In this document: piece after piece, positions 6,461 through 14,623 of the stretch
Numbering within the stretch: the stretch's first letter is position 1
Layout of the letters: each line of letters begins with the position of its first letter
Assembly: GCA_030626045.1 (NCBI GenBank)
Contig: DAOUPS010000013.1
Location: 1 to 14,754 of the forward strand
Direction of reading: 5' to 3'
Length of the DNA stretch: 14,754 nucleotides
Origin: a bacterium
Lineage (GTDB): Bacteria > Patescibacteriota > Minisyncoccia > Moranbacterales > DUUL01
Translations under genes and position numbers: made by a program
Notes under the pieces: model-generated
The model's input: only the letters and a program-made list of their open reading frames with translations
Databases searched by the model: none
Told to the model about the DNA's origin: nothing

Positions 6461-7252
6461 ATGAAGTGTTCGGTAATTATTGTAAACTATAATAGCAAAA
6501 TATACTTGGAAAAATGCCTTGAAAGCATTGAGAGCCAGCTTGTATGCAAGAAGAAACCGTCAAACTCGTTTGATTTTGAGGTGATTATTGTAAATAATGA
6601 CAAACATCCCCTTTGTCCGGAAGTTCCGTATTCTTTTAGTTTACATATCATTAATAATGAAAAAAATGAAGGTTTTGGAAAAGCACATAATATCGGGATT
6701 TCTCATGCACAAGGAAAATATATTTTTCTTCTAAATCCGGATACTTTACTTCAAGACGACTCTCTTATTTATTTAACAGATCAACTCGACCAGCACAGCG
6801 ATATTGGAATTATCGGACTAAAAATAATTGAGTATGAAAGAAAACAACCCCAGCCATGGACATGCGGGACAAAAACAAATTTGCTTAACATCATTTTTCG
6901 CAATACCATTAACAAACCATGGAACAAAAAACATCCTGTTAATGTTGACTGGGTCTCCGGAACAGCATTATTGATGCGTAAAACGCTTTTCGAGAAGGTT
7001 GGCGGTTTTGACGAGAACTTCTTCATGTATTTCGAAGACCAAGATCTATGCCTTCGCGTTAAACAACAAGAGAAAACGATTATCTTCTATCCGTATGCTT
7101 CAGTCATTCATTTTGACGGCAAGAGTTGGAATAGTACCTTAAAGAAGAAAGCTGTTTTTTATAGATCACAAACTTATTTTTTCACCAAACATCATGGTTC
7201 TGTCCAGCTGATTTTCTTAAAATTTCTGAGAGTGTTAATAAAAGGAGGATAA
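6461..7252 (+). CDS. GT2-family glycosyltransferase, rhamnosyltransferase-like
   Basis: A 263-residue GT-A fold glycosyltransferase of family 2, most like the WbbL-type rhamnosyltransferases. Motifs in order are SVIIVNYNS (4-12), EGFGKAHNIGI (70-80), the nucleotide-sugar and metal site LNPD (91-94, the DXD equivalent), WVSGTALLMRK (164-174) and GGFDENFFMYFEDQDLCLRV (181-200), where the Glu-Asp-x-Asp supplies the likely catalytic base. It probably adds a sugar to a lipid-linked surface glycan at the cytoplasmic membrane face. The C-terminal 25 residues are basic and hydrophobic and may bind the membrane. It opens an operon with two O-antigen ligase-like genes. The ATG at 6461 has no Shine-Dalgarno site. 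Sugar specificity cannot be read from the sequence. Confidence 0.92.
   Translation: MKCSVIIVNYNSKIYLEKCLESIESQLVCKKKPSNSFDFEVIIVNNDKHPLCPEVPYSFSLHIINNEKNEGFGKAHNIGISHAQGKYIFLLNPDTLLQDDSLIYLTDQLDQHSDIGIIGLKIIEYERKQPQPWTCGTKTNLLNIIFRNTINKPWNKKHPVNVDWVSGTALLMRKTLFEKVGGFDENFFMYFEDQDLCLRVKQQEKTIIFYPYASVIHFDGKSWNSTLKKKAVFYRSQTYFFTKHHGSVQLIFLKFLRVLIKGG
7241..7248 (+). promoter_or_regulatory. Strong Shine-Dalgarno sequence, unusually far from the next start
   Basis: AAAGGAGG at 7241-7248 is the strongest ribosome-binding site I see in the window. It sits in the last codons of the GT2 gene, but the only possible start of the next gene is the GTG at 7268, 19 bases further on; an in-frame TAA at 7262-7264 excludes anything upstream. 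The usual spacing is 5-9 bases. Confidence 0.6.
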
Positions 7253-7267
7253 TTCAAAATTTAAACC

Positions 7268-8506
7268 GTGTGGTATCCACTTTTTTTGATCTTTATCGCG
7301 ATGCTTCCTTTTAGTTTCGCGTTAAATCCCACAAGTAACATAGATTTGCCAATAACCAGACTGCTTGTCCCGATAATTTTCGTGTTCTGGTTTTTTGGCA
7401 GTCTCCTTAAAAAAAGCGTTGCGGTTGATACGCGTGTACGATTCTTTCTGTTGCTTGTTTTTGTACTAATATCATCATTTTCAATATTTTGGGCGCTTGA
7501 TCCATCGTTTAGCTTTCGGAAAGTACTTTTTCTCTTTTCAGCTATCCCGTTGTACTTTGTCGCTTTCTCCGCCACCACAAAAGACGAAAAGCGAAAAAAA
7601 GTATTGATAGTCTTGGTATTATCGGGTCTGGCAGTATCATTGTTGGCTTTATTGCAATTCTGGCTACAATTTTTTATTGGCATTGACGCCACTCTTTCGA
7701 TCATTAAATGGTACATCCCCTTTTTTCTGGGAAGCTCCTTTTCTGATCTTGTTCTCGCATTTCCAAGCTGGCTAGTGAATATTTCGGGAAAAACCGTGTT
7801 AAGAGCGTTTGGTACTTTCCCTGATCCCCACCTCTTCTCTCTGTACGTTAACATGCTTATTCCGATCTCACTTTATCTTTTTTCACTTACAAAAAAACGG
7901 TTTTTTTTGATTGCAACCGTTATTATGTTTTCCGCCAGTATATTGAGTTTTTCCAGGGCGTCATATTTTTCATTGGCAGCGGGAGGTCTTTTTTTTGTTT
8001 ATACTTCGAGTGGATTCTTTCTTATTAGAAAATATTTTGCAGCCGTAGTTCTCACTATCCTTTTGGCCATTCTTATCATGATCGTCCCTAATCCATTAAC
8101 CAGTCGTTTTATTTCTTCTCTTAACGTTAACGAGGGCTCAAATAGCGGAAGAATTGCGATGTGGACAACTGCAATTCAAGGAATCAGAGAAAACCCGTGG
8201 AAAGGAGTTGGTATTGGCAATTTTTCTTATTACGTTGACCCTGAAATTAACGTACGCAATCCGATCTACGCCCATAATATAATACTCGATTTCGGAGTGG
8301 AAACCGGGACATTAAACGCTCTCATTCTTATCGTTTTAATTCTGAGTCCCGTGGTACTTTGCTTTAGAAAACAAAAGCCGTTAAATTTAGCCTTGGCTGT
8401 CACTTTCATTATTTTTCTTGCACACTCTATGTTCGAAACGCCATTTTTTTCTATTCGAGTTTTTCCTTTATTTTGTATTCTTTTAGCGCTTAACAATGAT
8501 GACTAA
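7268..8506 (+). CDS. O-antigen ligase/polymerase-like membrane protein (Wzy_C family), copy 1
   Basis: A 412-residue polytopic protein with about ten or more hydrophobic segments and the O-antigen ligase (PF04932-type) core. The core includes LSFSRASY (226-233), then GRIAMWTTAIQGIRENPWKG (294-313) leading into GVGIGNF (313-319), and AHNIILDFGVETG (335-347) at the end of the large periplasmic-type loop. Members either polymerise repeat units (Wzy) or ligate glycans to a lipid or protein acceptor (WaaL, PglL) on the outer membrane face; sequence alone does not separate these roles. The GTG start at 7268 is forced by an in-frame stop at 7262-7264 and keeps the first membrane segment. The 3' end overlaps the next gene by 11 bp. 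Which glycan it handles is unknown. Confidence 0.85.
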   Translation: MWYPLFLIFIAMLPFSFALNPTSNIDLPITRLLVPIIFVFWFFGSLLKKSVAVDTRVRFFLLLVFVLISSFSIFWALDPSFSFRKVLFLFSAIPLYFVAFSATTKDEKRKKVLIVLVLSGLAVSLLALLQFWLQFFIGIDATLSIIKWYIPFFLGSSFSDLVLAFPSWLVNISGKTVLRAFGTFPDPHLFSLYVNMLIPISLYLFSLTKKRFFLIATVIMFSASILSFSRASYFSLAAGGLFFVYTSSGFFLIRKYFAAVVLTILLAILIMIVPNPLTSRFISSLNVNEGSNSGRIAMWTTAIQGIRENPWKGVGIGNFSYYVDPEINVRNPIYAHNIILDFGVETGTLNALILIVLILSPVVLCFRKQKPLNLALAVTFIIFLAHSMFETPFFSIRVFPLFCILLALNNDD

Positions 8507-9722
8507 TTTTTTGATTTATCTAACCGTTTTCTTGCTTCCTGTTTACTTTATTCGTGTTCCAATTGGAAATATTGGCACAATAAACTTACTTGACTGTTTA
8601 TTGGCAGCAAGTATTGCGGTTCAATTATATGCATTTCGTGTCCGCCGCGATCGAAATTTTTTGATTCGTATGGCAAAAAAATATTGGCATGTTTTTTTGT
8701 TTCTTCTGCTCTTTATCGTAAGTTTTTTATTTTCGTACCTCACCAACATATCAGCGCAGAATTCGATTGATGGCTTGGGTGTATTAAAAAGTTTCGTCAT
8801 TTTGCCGATATTGTTCGCGGTTGGAATATTCTTGCTGGCACAAAAAGAAAAGATCCGTCCCAATCTTTTGCTTGTTATTTTCTTTGCCAGCGCAGTGGCA
8901 CAAAGTCTTATTGGCTATGCTTACGCGCTTCAAGACCATTTCACTTATGATAGCCGTCTCAGGATATTTTACGAATCGCCTAATCAATTTGCGATGATAC
9001 TGGCACCGGCAATTCTTATCGGGCTTTATTTTCTGCAATGTTCATCCGGGAAGAGCCTTGTCTTGAAAAATTATCAAAAGTTTCTTTTATTGACCGGTAT
9101 TTTATCCTTGTTGTTCTCACTTTATCTGACTCATTCACACGGAGCATGGATCGCACTGGTGACCTCTTTCACCATGTTAGCGCTTATTCCGATAAAACGG
9201 CTGCGAATTGCCGGCACTTTGACGTTGTTCCTTTTAATTATCAGCAGTTTAATGATCTTTAATCTCTCGCCGATCCTAAGTTTTTTCCACTATGTGCCGT
9301 CTGCTCCCGCGACAGCCATTGATTCAAGAATTACGATTTACACAGCATCGCAAAAAATTTCATCAAAAGATCGGTTCTTAGGGATTGGTCCCGGCAATTT
9401 TCAAAGTAAATATTTATCGATACAACCGTTTTTTTCACCTTTCCCCCAATGGGCAGTGCCGCATGCCCACAATAATATTTTACATCTTTTTATTGAAGGC
9501 GGCACTGGGGCAATGCTTTCTTTTGCTTTTCTTATTTTCTTTTTATGTTGCCGCCAAAAGACAAAAAAGCCCTCCGCAGGCTTCTTCATTGTTGCTGTTT
9601 ATTTACTGCTCCACGGAATTGTTGATACGACACTATGGAAAAACGATGTCTCAGTATTGTGGTGGCTCGCTTTTATGCTTTCAGGAACTGTTTCAAATAG
9701 CCAATCGATAGAGCGCTCCTGA
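8496..9722 (+). CDS. O-antigen ligase/polymerase-like membrane protein (Wzy_C family), copy 2
   Basis: A 408-residue polytopic protein paralogous in design to its neighbour. It has many hydrophobic segments, SHGAWIAL (214-221) in place of the SR-x-x signature, then SRITIY (277-282), FLGIGPGNF (294-302) and PHAHNNILHLFIEGG (322-336) in the large extracellular loop, with further membrane segments after it. The His and Asn of HAHN and the preceding Arg are the residues usually conserved in ligases and polymerases. The start ATG at 8496 (or the next codon, ATG at 8499) lies inside the previous gene, so translation is probably coupled. Having two members in tandem suggests a polymerase and a ligase, or two glycans. 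The last 30 bp overlap the end of the convergent propeller gene. Confidence 0.83.
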   Translation: MMTNFLIYLTVFLLPVYFIRVPIGNIGTINLLDCLLAASIAVQLYAFRVRRDRNFLIRMAKKYWHVFLFLLLFIVSFLFSYLTNISAQNSIDGLGVLKSFVILPILFAVGIFLLAQKEKIRPNLLLVIFFASAVAQSLIGYAYALQDHFTYDSRLRIFYESPNQFAMILAPAILIGLYFLQCSSGKSLVLKNYQKFLLLTGILSLLFSLYLTHSHGAWIALVTSFTMLALIPIKRLRIAGTLTLFLLIISSLMIFNLSPILSFFHYVPSAPATAIDSRITIYTASQKISSKDRFLGIGPGNFQSKYLSIQPFFSPFPQWAVPHAHNNILHLFIEGGTGAMLSFAFLIFFLCCRQKTKKPSAGFFIVAVYLLLHGIVDTTLWKNDVSVLWWLAFMLSGTVSNSQSIERS

Positions 9723-10829
9723 TCTTTTGTCAGTAAAAAAGAGATACTTTTCATTGCTATCAAGAAACAGATCAACCGCATCAATTTTCGCAGGCATTTT
9801 TTCAACATCAATCAATCGTTTCTTTTGGCCATCCTCTGTGTTTATTCTCCAAAACGTATCCGCCGAATAAAATTTCTCATCATTCCAATCATCCGGGAGC
9901 ATTGCCAGATCAGGCATGCTATTCAGCATTCCGCAATAAACATGGATGTTGTCTTTCGACCAAGTGCATTTTTTGACCGATGTTGAAAAATTAAGCCCTT
10001 TAAATTCGCTCAATTGATCATTGGCCACACCGATTAAAAGCCGCTTCCCTCCTTTTTCTTGCAAATACGATGTTAAAACATGTTTTCCATTACGAGACCA
10101 TAAGTAGTCCGCGCCAAAAGCTCCCTCGTATTCAAGTATCTTCTGGTTGTTTCTCCAGTCATAGCACTCAAAATTTTCTTTTATATGCGCGCCAGGCAAA
10201 GGAAAAAGGCAAACTTTGCTTTTCTTGGACGACGTGATCAGGTCAATCCGCTTATAGTGCAGATCTTCCACAATTACTTCTTCACTATCGTCTTTATCAG
10301 TATCCATCATGCCAAGAACTCTGTTTCGCGTTTTAGGATTATAGTATTTATAAATAATTTTACTTCCACGCGCGCCCCACGCCGCTACATCAATGTTCTC
10401 GTTTAATTCTTTTGTGCTATTGTCATCCAAATTATAAATATAATACCTATTTCTATCCTTGATCAAAGCTTTTTGTCTTTTCGCATTCCAGTCAATGCTT
10501 TTGATGTCAATAAAGGGATGTGCGCCAACTGAGTTTTTTGTTTCTCCGTTAAAGTCTATGTACAAAAAGCGTTGATTTTGATAATAAAGCACTTGGGATG
10601 TGCTTCCGGCAAGCGTTGCCCCCTGAATACCGCTTTCAACAAGTTTTATTAGCTTCTCCGCCCATTTTGCGTTTTCGTCGTTAACCTCGTCTTGTGAAGC
10701 ATCGTCATTTTTATCGACCGCAACAGGATCAACTCTTTTCGAGTCATCAAAGAACATCTTTCTGACAGTAATTGCCGAAAGAGCAACAACAAAAACGACT
10801 AAGGCCGTGATAAATACCTTCTTTAGCAT
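9693..10829 (-). CDS. Membrane-anchored beta-propeller (TolB/WD40-like) surface protein
   Basis: A 378-residue protein with an N-terminal uncleaved signal anchor (about 5-23), an acidic Asp-rich linker (about 28-53) and a C-terminal domain built from repeated short blades of the form hydrophobic-W/D-x2-x2-G/K-x2-hydrophobic. Examples are IDIKSIDWNAKRQKALI (107-123), IDVAAWGARGSKIIYKYY (146-163), ADYLWSRNGKHVL, VKKCTWSKDNIHVY and VDLFLDSNEKYLFF. These resemble PD40/TolB-type propeller blades; I count five or six. No enzyme motif is visible. It is last in the minus-strand cluster, 26 bp after the pilin stop, which suggests a structural or adhesive extracellular part of the same apparatus. Its stop lies inside the convergent polysaccharide operon. 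The fold is inferred from the repeats and the biological role is unknown. Confidence 0.6.
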   Translation of the reverse strand: MLKKVFITALVVFVVALSAITVRKMFFDDSKRVDPVAVDKNDDASQDEVNDENAKWAEKLIKLVESGIQGATLAGSTSQVLYYQNQRFLYIDFNGETKNSVGAHPFIDIKSIDWNAKRQKALIKDRNRYYIYNLDDNSTKELNENIDVAAWGARGSKIIYKYYNPKTRNRVLGMMDTDKDDSEEVIVEDLHYKRIDLITSSKKSKVCLFPLPGAHIKENFECYDWRNNQKILEYEGAFGADYLWSRNGKHVLTSYLQEKGGKRLLIGVANDQLSEFKGLNFSTSVKKCTWSKDNIHVYCGMLNSMPDLAMLPDDWNDEKFYSADTFWRINTEDGQKKRLIDVEKMPAKIDAVDLFLDSNEKYLFFTDKRSGALYRLAI

Positions 10830-10855
10830 AGTTTAATTTTTCAGAATCTGCCGAA

Positions 10856-11290
10856 TTATGGAGCATGATCCGGATCTATATATTGAGGAATGGTTGATAC
10901 TGATTCTATCGTCCCGCTGATAAGATCCGGGTTGATAAGAAAAAGCGTAATATACGCAATAAGGGCAATTGCCAGCCCGAACAAAGCGCTGTATATCATC
11001 TCTTTTCCATCCGCCATTTTCGATGCATTGCCGGCAGATGTGACAATATAGGTGAAAGCGCCAACACCGACCATAATTATCGCCAAAATAGCCACTATTC
11101 CAATGGAGAAATTATAGAGCATCTTTAAGAACGTTGGAAAGTCGTTTGTCACTCCTCCTTGCCCGGGAATTTCTTCGTGAGTAGTATAACTCCCCCCCAG
11201 TACAGTACTAGTAGTACTAAACACAAACACCAGCATCAATCCCAATAAGATTATTCTGTTTCTATTCTTTTTTTGCATCTTCAAACTCAT
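10856..11290 (-). CDS. VirB2/TrbC-like pilin
   Basis: A 144-residue protein with the VirB2/TrbC layout. A signal peptide (about 10-32, ending near VLG-G), a short extracellular stretch, and two hydrophobic helices (about 60-82 and 99-119) enclose the loop SAGNASKMADGKEMI. The C-terminal LFLINPDLISG (116-126) is typical of the pilin-like proteins common in Patescibacteria. VirB2 pilins form the extracellular filament of type IV secretion and conjugation machines. In Patescibacteria the equivalent proteins are often annotated as pilins, but their machine is poorly described. The ATG at 11288-11290 overlaps the 875-residue gene by ATGA, so the two are translationally coupled. An internal Met (residue 5) is an alternative start. 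The family call is fairly firm; assignment to a secretion system is inferred. Confidence 0.75.
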   Translation of the reverse strand: MSLKMQKKNRNRIILLGLMLVFVFSTTSTVLGGSYTTHEEIPGQGGVTNDFPTFLKMLYNFSIGIVAILAIIMVGVGAFTYIVTSAGNASKMADGKEMIYSALFGLAIALIAYITLFLINPDLISGTIESVSTIPQYIDPDHAP

Positions 11291-13914
11291 AGTTTTTTAT
11301 TTAACTGGATCGCGTAAGAAAACCCAAATAACACAAACCACACTAATGCCATCGCCACGCCCAATCTTATACTGAAGATCAAGTAGTGTGGGGCATTCGC
11401 GAGTGATGATGCAAGATATTCCCTTAACGTCGGATTTGGATCAAACGCAAAAGGTGAATCACAGTGCAGACGAATTGTGACTGATTTATCATTGGTGAGT
11501 GTATGAGTGTCAAGCATTTTCCATGCGTCGTCAAGCAATGCCGTATGGCTAGGTGAAAATTTCTTCTCCACTCTGGCCGTCAGATCAAATCCCGAGCCGT
11601 ACATGCCTTCCGGATCCGTTGTAAATTCGATCTCGTCGCCCGCGCCCGCAACGGTAATTGCCATTGTAGGATGATCGGCAATAAAATCAGCATCTACAAA
11701 ACTGTTATTGAGATACCACATCAGATGAACTTCGTTGTCAGCCAGTACAATGTCATCAGCTGGATTAGTTGGATCCCCTCCCAGATCTTCCATAAGAGTT
11801 GCCGCGGCATTAATAGTCAGATAATCCGGAACTATGCGCGCTCTGAAATTTACCGGTACACCGGGATCAGCTTCATATATATCCAGTGATTCCGTTTGAT
11901 CCCACCGTATAGTTGGAACAGCCTCTGCGGCAGGATCTCCTCCTAGATTAGTCACAATAGCACCTCCCGGCCCATCAATTGCCTCAATCACCGCGACAGG
12001 ATTGTTCACTGATATTTTTCTTCCTGCGATAATATCCGTCAAGACGCCTCCCTGACTTTTTTTGTAGGTAACGGTGATATCCTGCAAACTGCTTCCGGTT
12101 CCGATCATTGGCAAGAATATAACATTGGAATTGGAATTGTTTGCTCCGGGATAAGTAGTCAGATCAAACGGAGGCTTTACCGATTTTCCGTTAAATTGCC
12201 AAGCAAATCGATCTTCGGCATTAATGCCGCCAAGAACATCCGCTTCAACGGCTATTACTTGATACCCAAATACAGGACATGCGTCTCTGTACAATGGATT
12301 TCCTCCAGCACCGCATATTTCAACATTTTGCGCCCAAGCGCCGCCGGCTACAGTCGAGTTGAAAATTCTCAATACCAGATCCTTTTTTGCGACCGGAATT
12401 ATTATTGACTCGACCGCTCCAATCGGAAAATTGCGCGTGTCAGTATCACTGCCGCCTATAAGTTCAGGGTGCTCACTTACAATAAGTGTTACATGCAGAA
12501 ATACTTTATCGACAACTGGGGGACCAAATAACTCCGACATCGGCTTAAATCTTAGCTGTTTTACTCCCATACCCTGCTCAAAAGATTCAAATTCAATACC
12601 TGTAGTATCATCTAGCGCGGCTCCGATAGGTTCAAGATAATCGTTAGTTTTACGAATTTCCCAGCTGTAGAAAATGAAATCCTCATCAACATTATCATTG
12701 CTCATTGTCGATGAAACAGTGATCAGGTCTGTTCTCTGCTCCTCCGGAATCGCGGTTGTGTCGTCAAATTGCGGATTTTTCGGAATGTAATCCAGTTCAG
12801 GGTCAAGCTGTCGATCACTAATAGAATTAACCGGCACCACCGCGAGATAACTAAAACCGACATCACCCTCGCCAGGACTACAGTGATCTCCGGCAATAAA
12901 TGTTCTGCTTTCATCTTTCCGAGCGCAAATATCCGGTCCTGCCCACATAATTTTATGATAGGCGTTCAGGCCCGGTTCAACAATTTGAGTAAGCGACATG
13001 CCTTCAACAACGACTCCCACGTGGTCTCCAGCAAGATATTTCCATGTAAGCTGATTCTGATTGAGACCTACAAGATCTGCTTCATCTTCAATGCCGTCAC
13101 CATCAGTATCGGAATTATTCGGATCCAGCCGCCAGCATTCTTCTTCAGCAAGCCCAAATGAACCGTTTCCCAGTACGTGCCCGCTGCAACTCGGAAACTC
13201 ATGTTCGCATTCAATGATCAGATCACGACCAGCTCTAGTATTGGTTCCTGAATTATCCGCGGGATCGTAAACTTTAATTCCAAAATTATGCCTGTAACAG
13301 CGAGTAATCGCACCCGTATCCACCACTTGCTTAGCAGCATCAGCCATAACAGACGGATCATCATCATAAGTTCCTACACCGTCTCCTTCTTTCGCACCAA
13401 CACCGTCCTGTCCGCCATAGCTCGCGTAAAAACCGTCATCGTCAGTATCGGCAGCGTAAGTTTCGCCAAACAGTTCCGGGTCATATTCTCCGCGAGCGAT
13501 AATCCCCATTGCCCGTTCTTTAGCATCAGCTATTGATTCTCCGGCAAGAGGAGCTCCCGTCATCGGGTCCGTTCTCAAAATATACCATGTATAGTAAAGG
13601 TCTTCAGTCGCATTTTTAAATCCCTTTACTGAGGCGAATGCCGTCACCTTTTCCCCTTCTTCCGGATCTGTTTTGTCAAAATGTATTTCTACGGTGGGGG
13701 CAATCGATTTTTTCTTTGATCTTCGAATAATATTGCGGTCATACCCATACCTATCTTCCATCTCCTCCGCAAACCCATCTGCAAGTCCAGAAATATCAAC
13801 ATCGCCTGCATTAATTGAAATAGGTGTTAAAGCAAAAGCAGGAAAACCTTGAGCGGCAATGAAACTAAGCGCAATAAAAAAAACTATTTTTTTTATTTTT
13901 TTTATTTTTTTCAT
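11287..13914 (-). CDS. Large secreted, C-terminally anchored surface protein with Ca-binding repeats
   Basis: 875 residues with no homologue that I can name. A Lys-rich signal peptide (cleavage likely after FPAFA, residue 28) leads into Ig/PKD-like beta segments, for example the stretch around 71-113 (VEIHFDKTDP...YYTWYILRT). Other visible parts are DTDDDGFY (156-163), a Cys-containing region (C206, C236, C243, C260, C330, C345), and DTDGDGIEDEAD (269-280), a thrombospondin type 3/EF-hand-like calcium loop. A long series of further beta-rich segments with W-Y/W-x-L/I signatures follows, and it ends with one transmembrane helix (about 845-868) and a short Lys tail. This is an exported protein fixed in the membrane with its bulk outside. 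It overlaps the pilin gene by 4 bp and follows the CPBP gene by 3 bp, so it is probably the main structural partner of the pilin. The domain class is inferred. Confidence 0.75.
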   Translation of the reverse strand: MKKIKKIKKIVFFIALSFIAAQGFPAFALTPISINAGDVDISGLADGFAEEMEDRYGYDRNIIRRSKKKSIAPTVEIHFDKTDPEEGEKVTAFASVKGFKNATEDLYYTWYILRTDPMTGAPLAGESIADAKERAMGIIARGEYDPELFGETYAADTDDDGFYASYGGQDGVGAKEGDGVGTYDDDPSVMADAAKQVVDTGAITRCYRHNFGIKVYDPADNSGTNTRAGRDLIIECEHEFPSCSGHVLGNGSFGLAEEECWRLDPNNSDTDGDGIEDEADLVGLNQNQLTWKYLAGDHVGVVVEGMSLTQIVEPGLNAYHKIMWAGPDICARKDESRTFIAGDHCSPGEGDVGFSYLAVVPVNSISDRQLDPELDYIPKNPQFDDTTAIPEEQRTDLITVSSTMSNDNVDEDFIFYSWEIRKTNDYLEPIGAALDDTTGIEFESFEQGMGVKQLRFKPMSELFGPPVVDKVFLHVTLIVSEHPELIGGSDTDTRNFPIGAVESIIIPVAKKDLVLRIFNSTVAGGAWAQNVEICGAGGNPLYRDACPVFGYQVIAVEADVLGGINAEDRFAWQFNGKSVKPPFDLTTYPGANNSNSNVIFLPMIGTGSSLQDITVTYKKSQGGVLTDIIAGRKISVNNPVAVIEAIDGPGGAIVTNLGGDPAAEAVPTIRWDQTESLDIYEADPGVPVNFRARIVPDYLTINAAATLMEDLGGDPTNPADDIVLADNEVHLMWYLNNSFVDADFIADHPTMAITVAGAGDEIEFTTDPEGMYGSGFDLTARVEKKFSPSHTALLDDAWKMLDTHTLTNDKSVTIRLHCDSPFAFDPNPTLREYLASSLANAPHYLIFSIRLGVAMALVWFVLFGFSYAIQLNKKL
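13887..13911. repeat. Triple A/T-tract at the signal-peptide start
   Basis: On the coding (minus) strand the start codon is followed by A-runs of 7, 8 and 8, each separated by a single T, encoding the alternating Lys/Ile n-region. It is immediately followed by a run of T. A 9-bp unit (AAAAAAATA) is repeated nearly perfectly three times. Homopolymers of this length are prone to slippage and could change the reading frame of the 875-residue gene at its first codons. Confidence 0.6.
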
Positions 13915-13917
13915 ATT

Positions 13918-14589
13918 TTATTGAGTTAATTTATATGCAAAAACAAGATCAATTAATAGAATATAGCCCCATGATAAAAACGATGAAATAATAACCGATC
14001 GGTTAACATAAGCAATGTATCCTAAAAACAGATTTGGAATGAACAACAAAATTATTTGTCTTACTCCGGGAAACACGCCAACATATACAGTGCATAGCAC
14101 GGTGAGTATAGCCTGCAAAACAATAGCGCTGGTAACACCGGTAACACTGGTAAATGACTTTAGAACAAATCCGCGAAAAAAGAACTCTTTTGCAAAAACA
14201 ATAATTGGAATAGCTGTGATCTCAAAAAAAATCATTAGATCTTTATCTCCAAGTATCCACTTAGACACCAGTATATATCCTCCCCAATCTAATTGTACCA
14301 CAAGTGTCCACATCACCGCAATAAAAATCGCAATAGCAAAAATTCCCTTTAGTATTCCCTTTTTAATGAAATTTAAACAAAGAAAATAATCGCTTACTTT
14401 CTCCCGAAAAATATATTTAACTGTGAAAAAAGGCGTAAGAAAGAAAAGGGCAAAAGAAAGAAACGCCAACTCTATTATACCATCCGTCTTAACACTTGAA
14501 ACAAAAAATTTAGCCAACAAGGCAACTAATACGCACTCTATTAACACAATAAGAAATTTTGCCTTGTTTTTATTTTTAACAATAAGCAT
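13918..14589 (-). CDS. CPBP-family (CAAX-protease-like) membrane protein, degenerate active site
   Basis: 223 residues with about six to seven hydrophobic segments and the layout of the CPBP/Abi (Rce1-like) intramembrane protease family. The first motif, usually EExxxR, reads KEFFFR (134-139): the second Glu and the Arg are kept, but Lys replaces the first Glu. The second motif (FxxxH) is not visible: the corresponding LQAILTVLC (158-166) has no His. The last motif has Trp207 where His is expected (SFLSWGYILLID). The NLFLGYIAYVNRS part (186-198) is family-like. I therefore expect the protein not to be an active protease, unless the assignment is wrong. It stands in the same tight operon (3 bp before the giant exoprotein) and may act as a chaperone or assembly factor. 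The start is ATG at 14587-14589; no Shine-Dalgarno site is clear. Confidence 0.6.
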   Translation of the reverse strand: MLIVKNKNKAKFLIVLIECVLVALLAKFFVSSVKTDGIIELAFLSFALFFLTPFFTVKYIFREKVSDYFLCLNFIKKGILKGIFAIAIFIAVMWTLVVQLDWGGYILVSKWILGDKDLMIFFEITAIPIIVFAKEFFFRGFVLKSFTSVTGVTSAIVLQAILTVLCTVYVGVFPGVRQIILLFIPNLFLGYIAYVNRSVIISSFLSWGYILLIDLVFAYKLTQ

Positions 14590-14623
14590 TTGTGATCAAT
14601 TCTTGTTTGGAACTTTTTAATGA

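Noticed and set aside
7261..7854. 197-residue minus-strand open frame antisense to the first Wzy-like gene
   Set aside because: Composition is rich in Lys/Asn/Thr with no family motif, and the opposite strand has a clear polytopic membrane protein.
12769..13161. 130-residue plus-strand open frame inside the large exoprotein gene
   Set aside because: Shadow of a coherent 875-codon gene with a signal peptide and calcium loop; no motif of its own.
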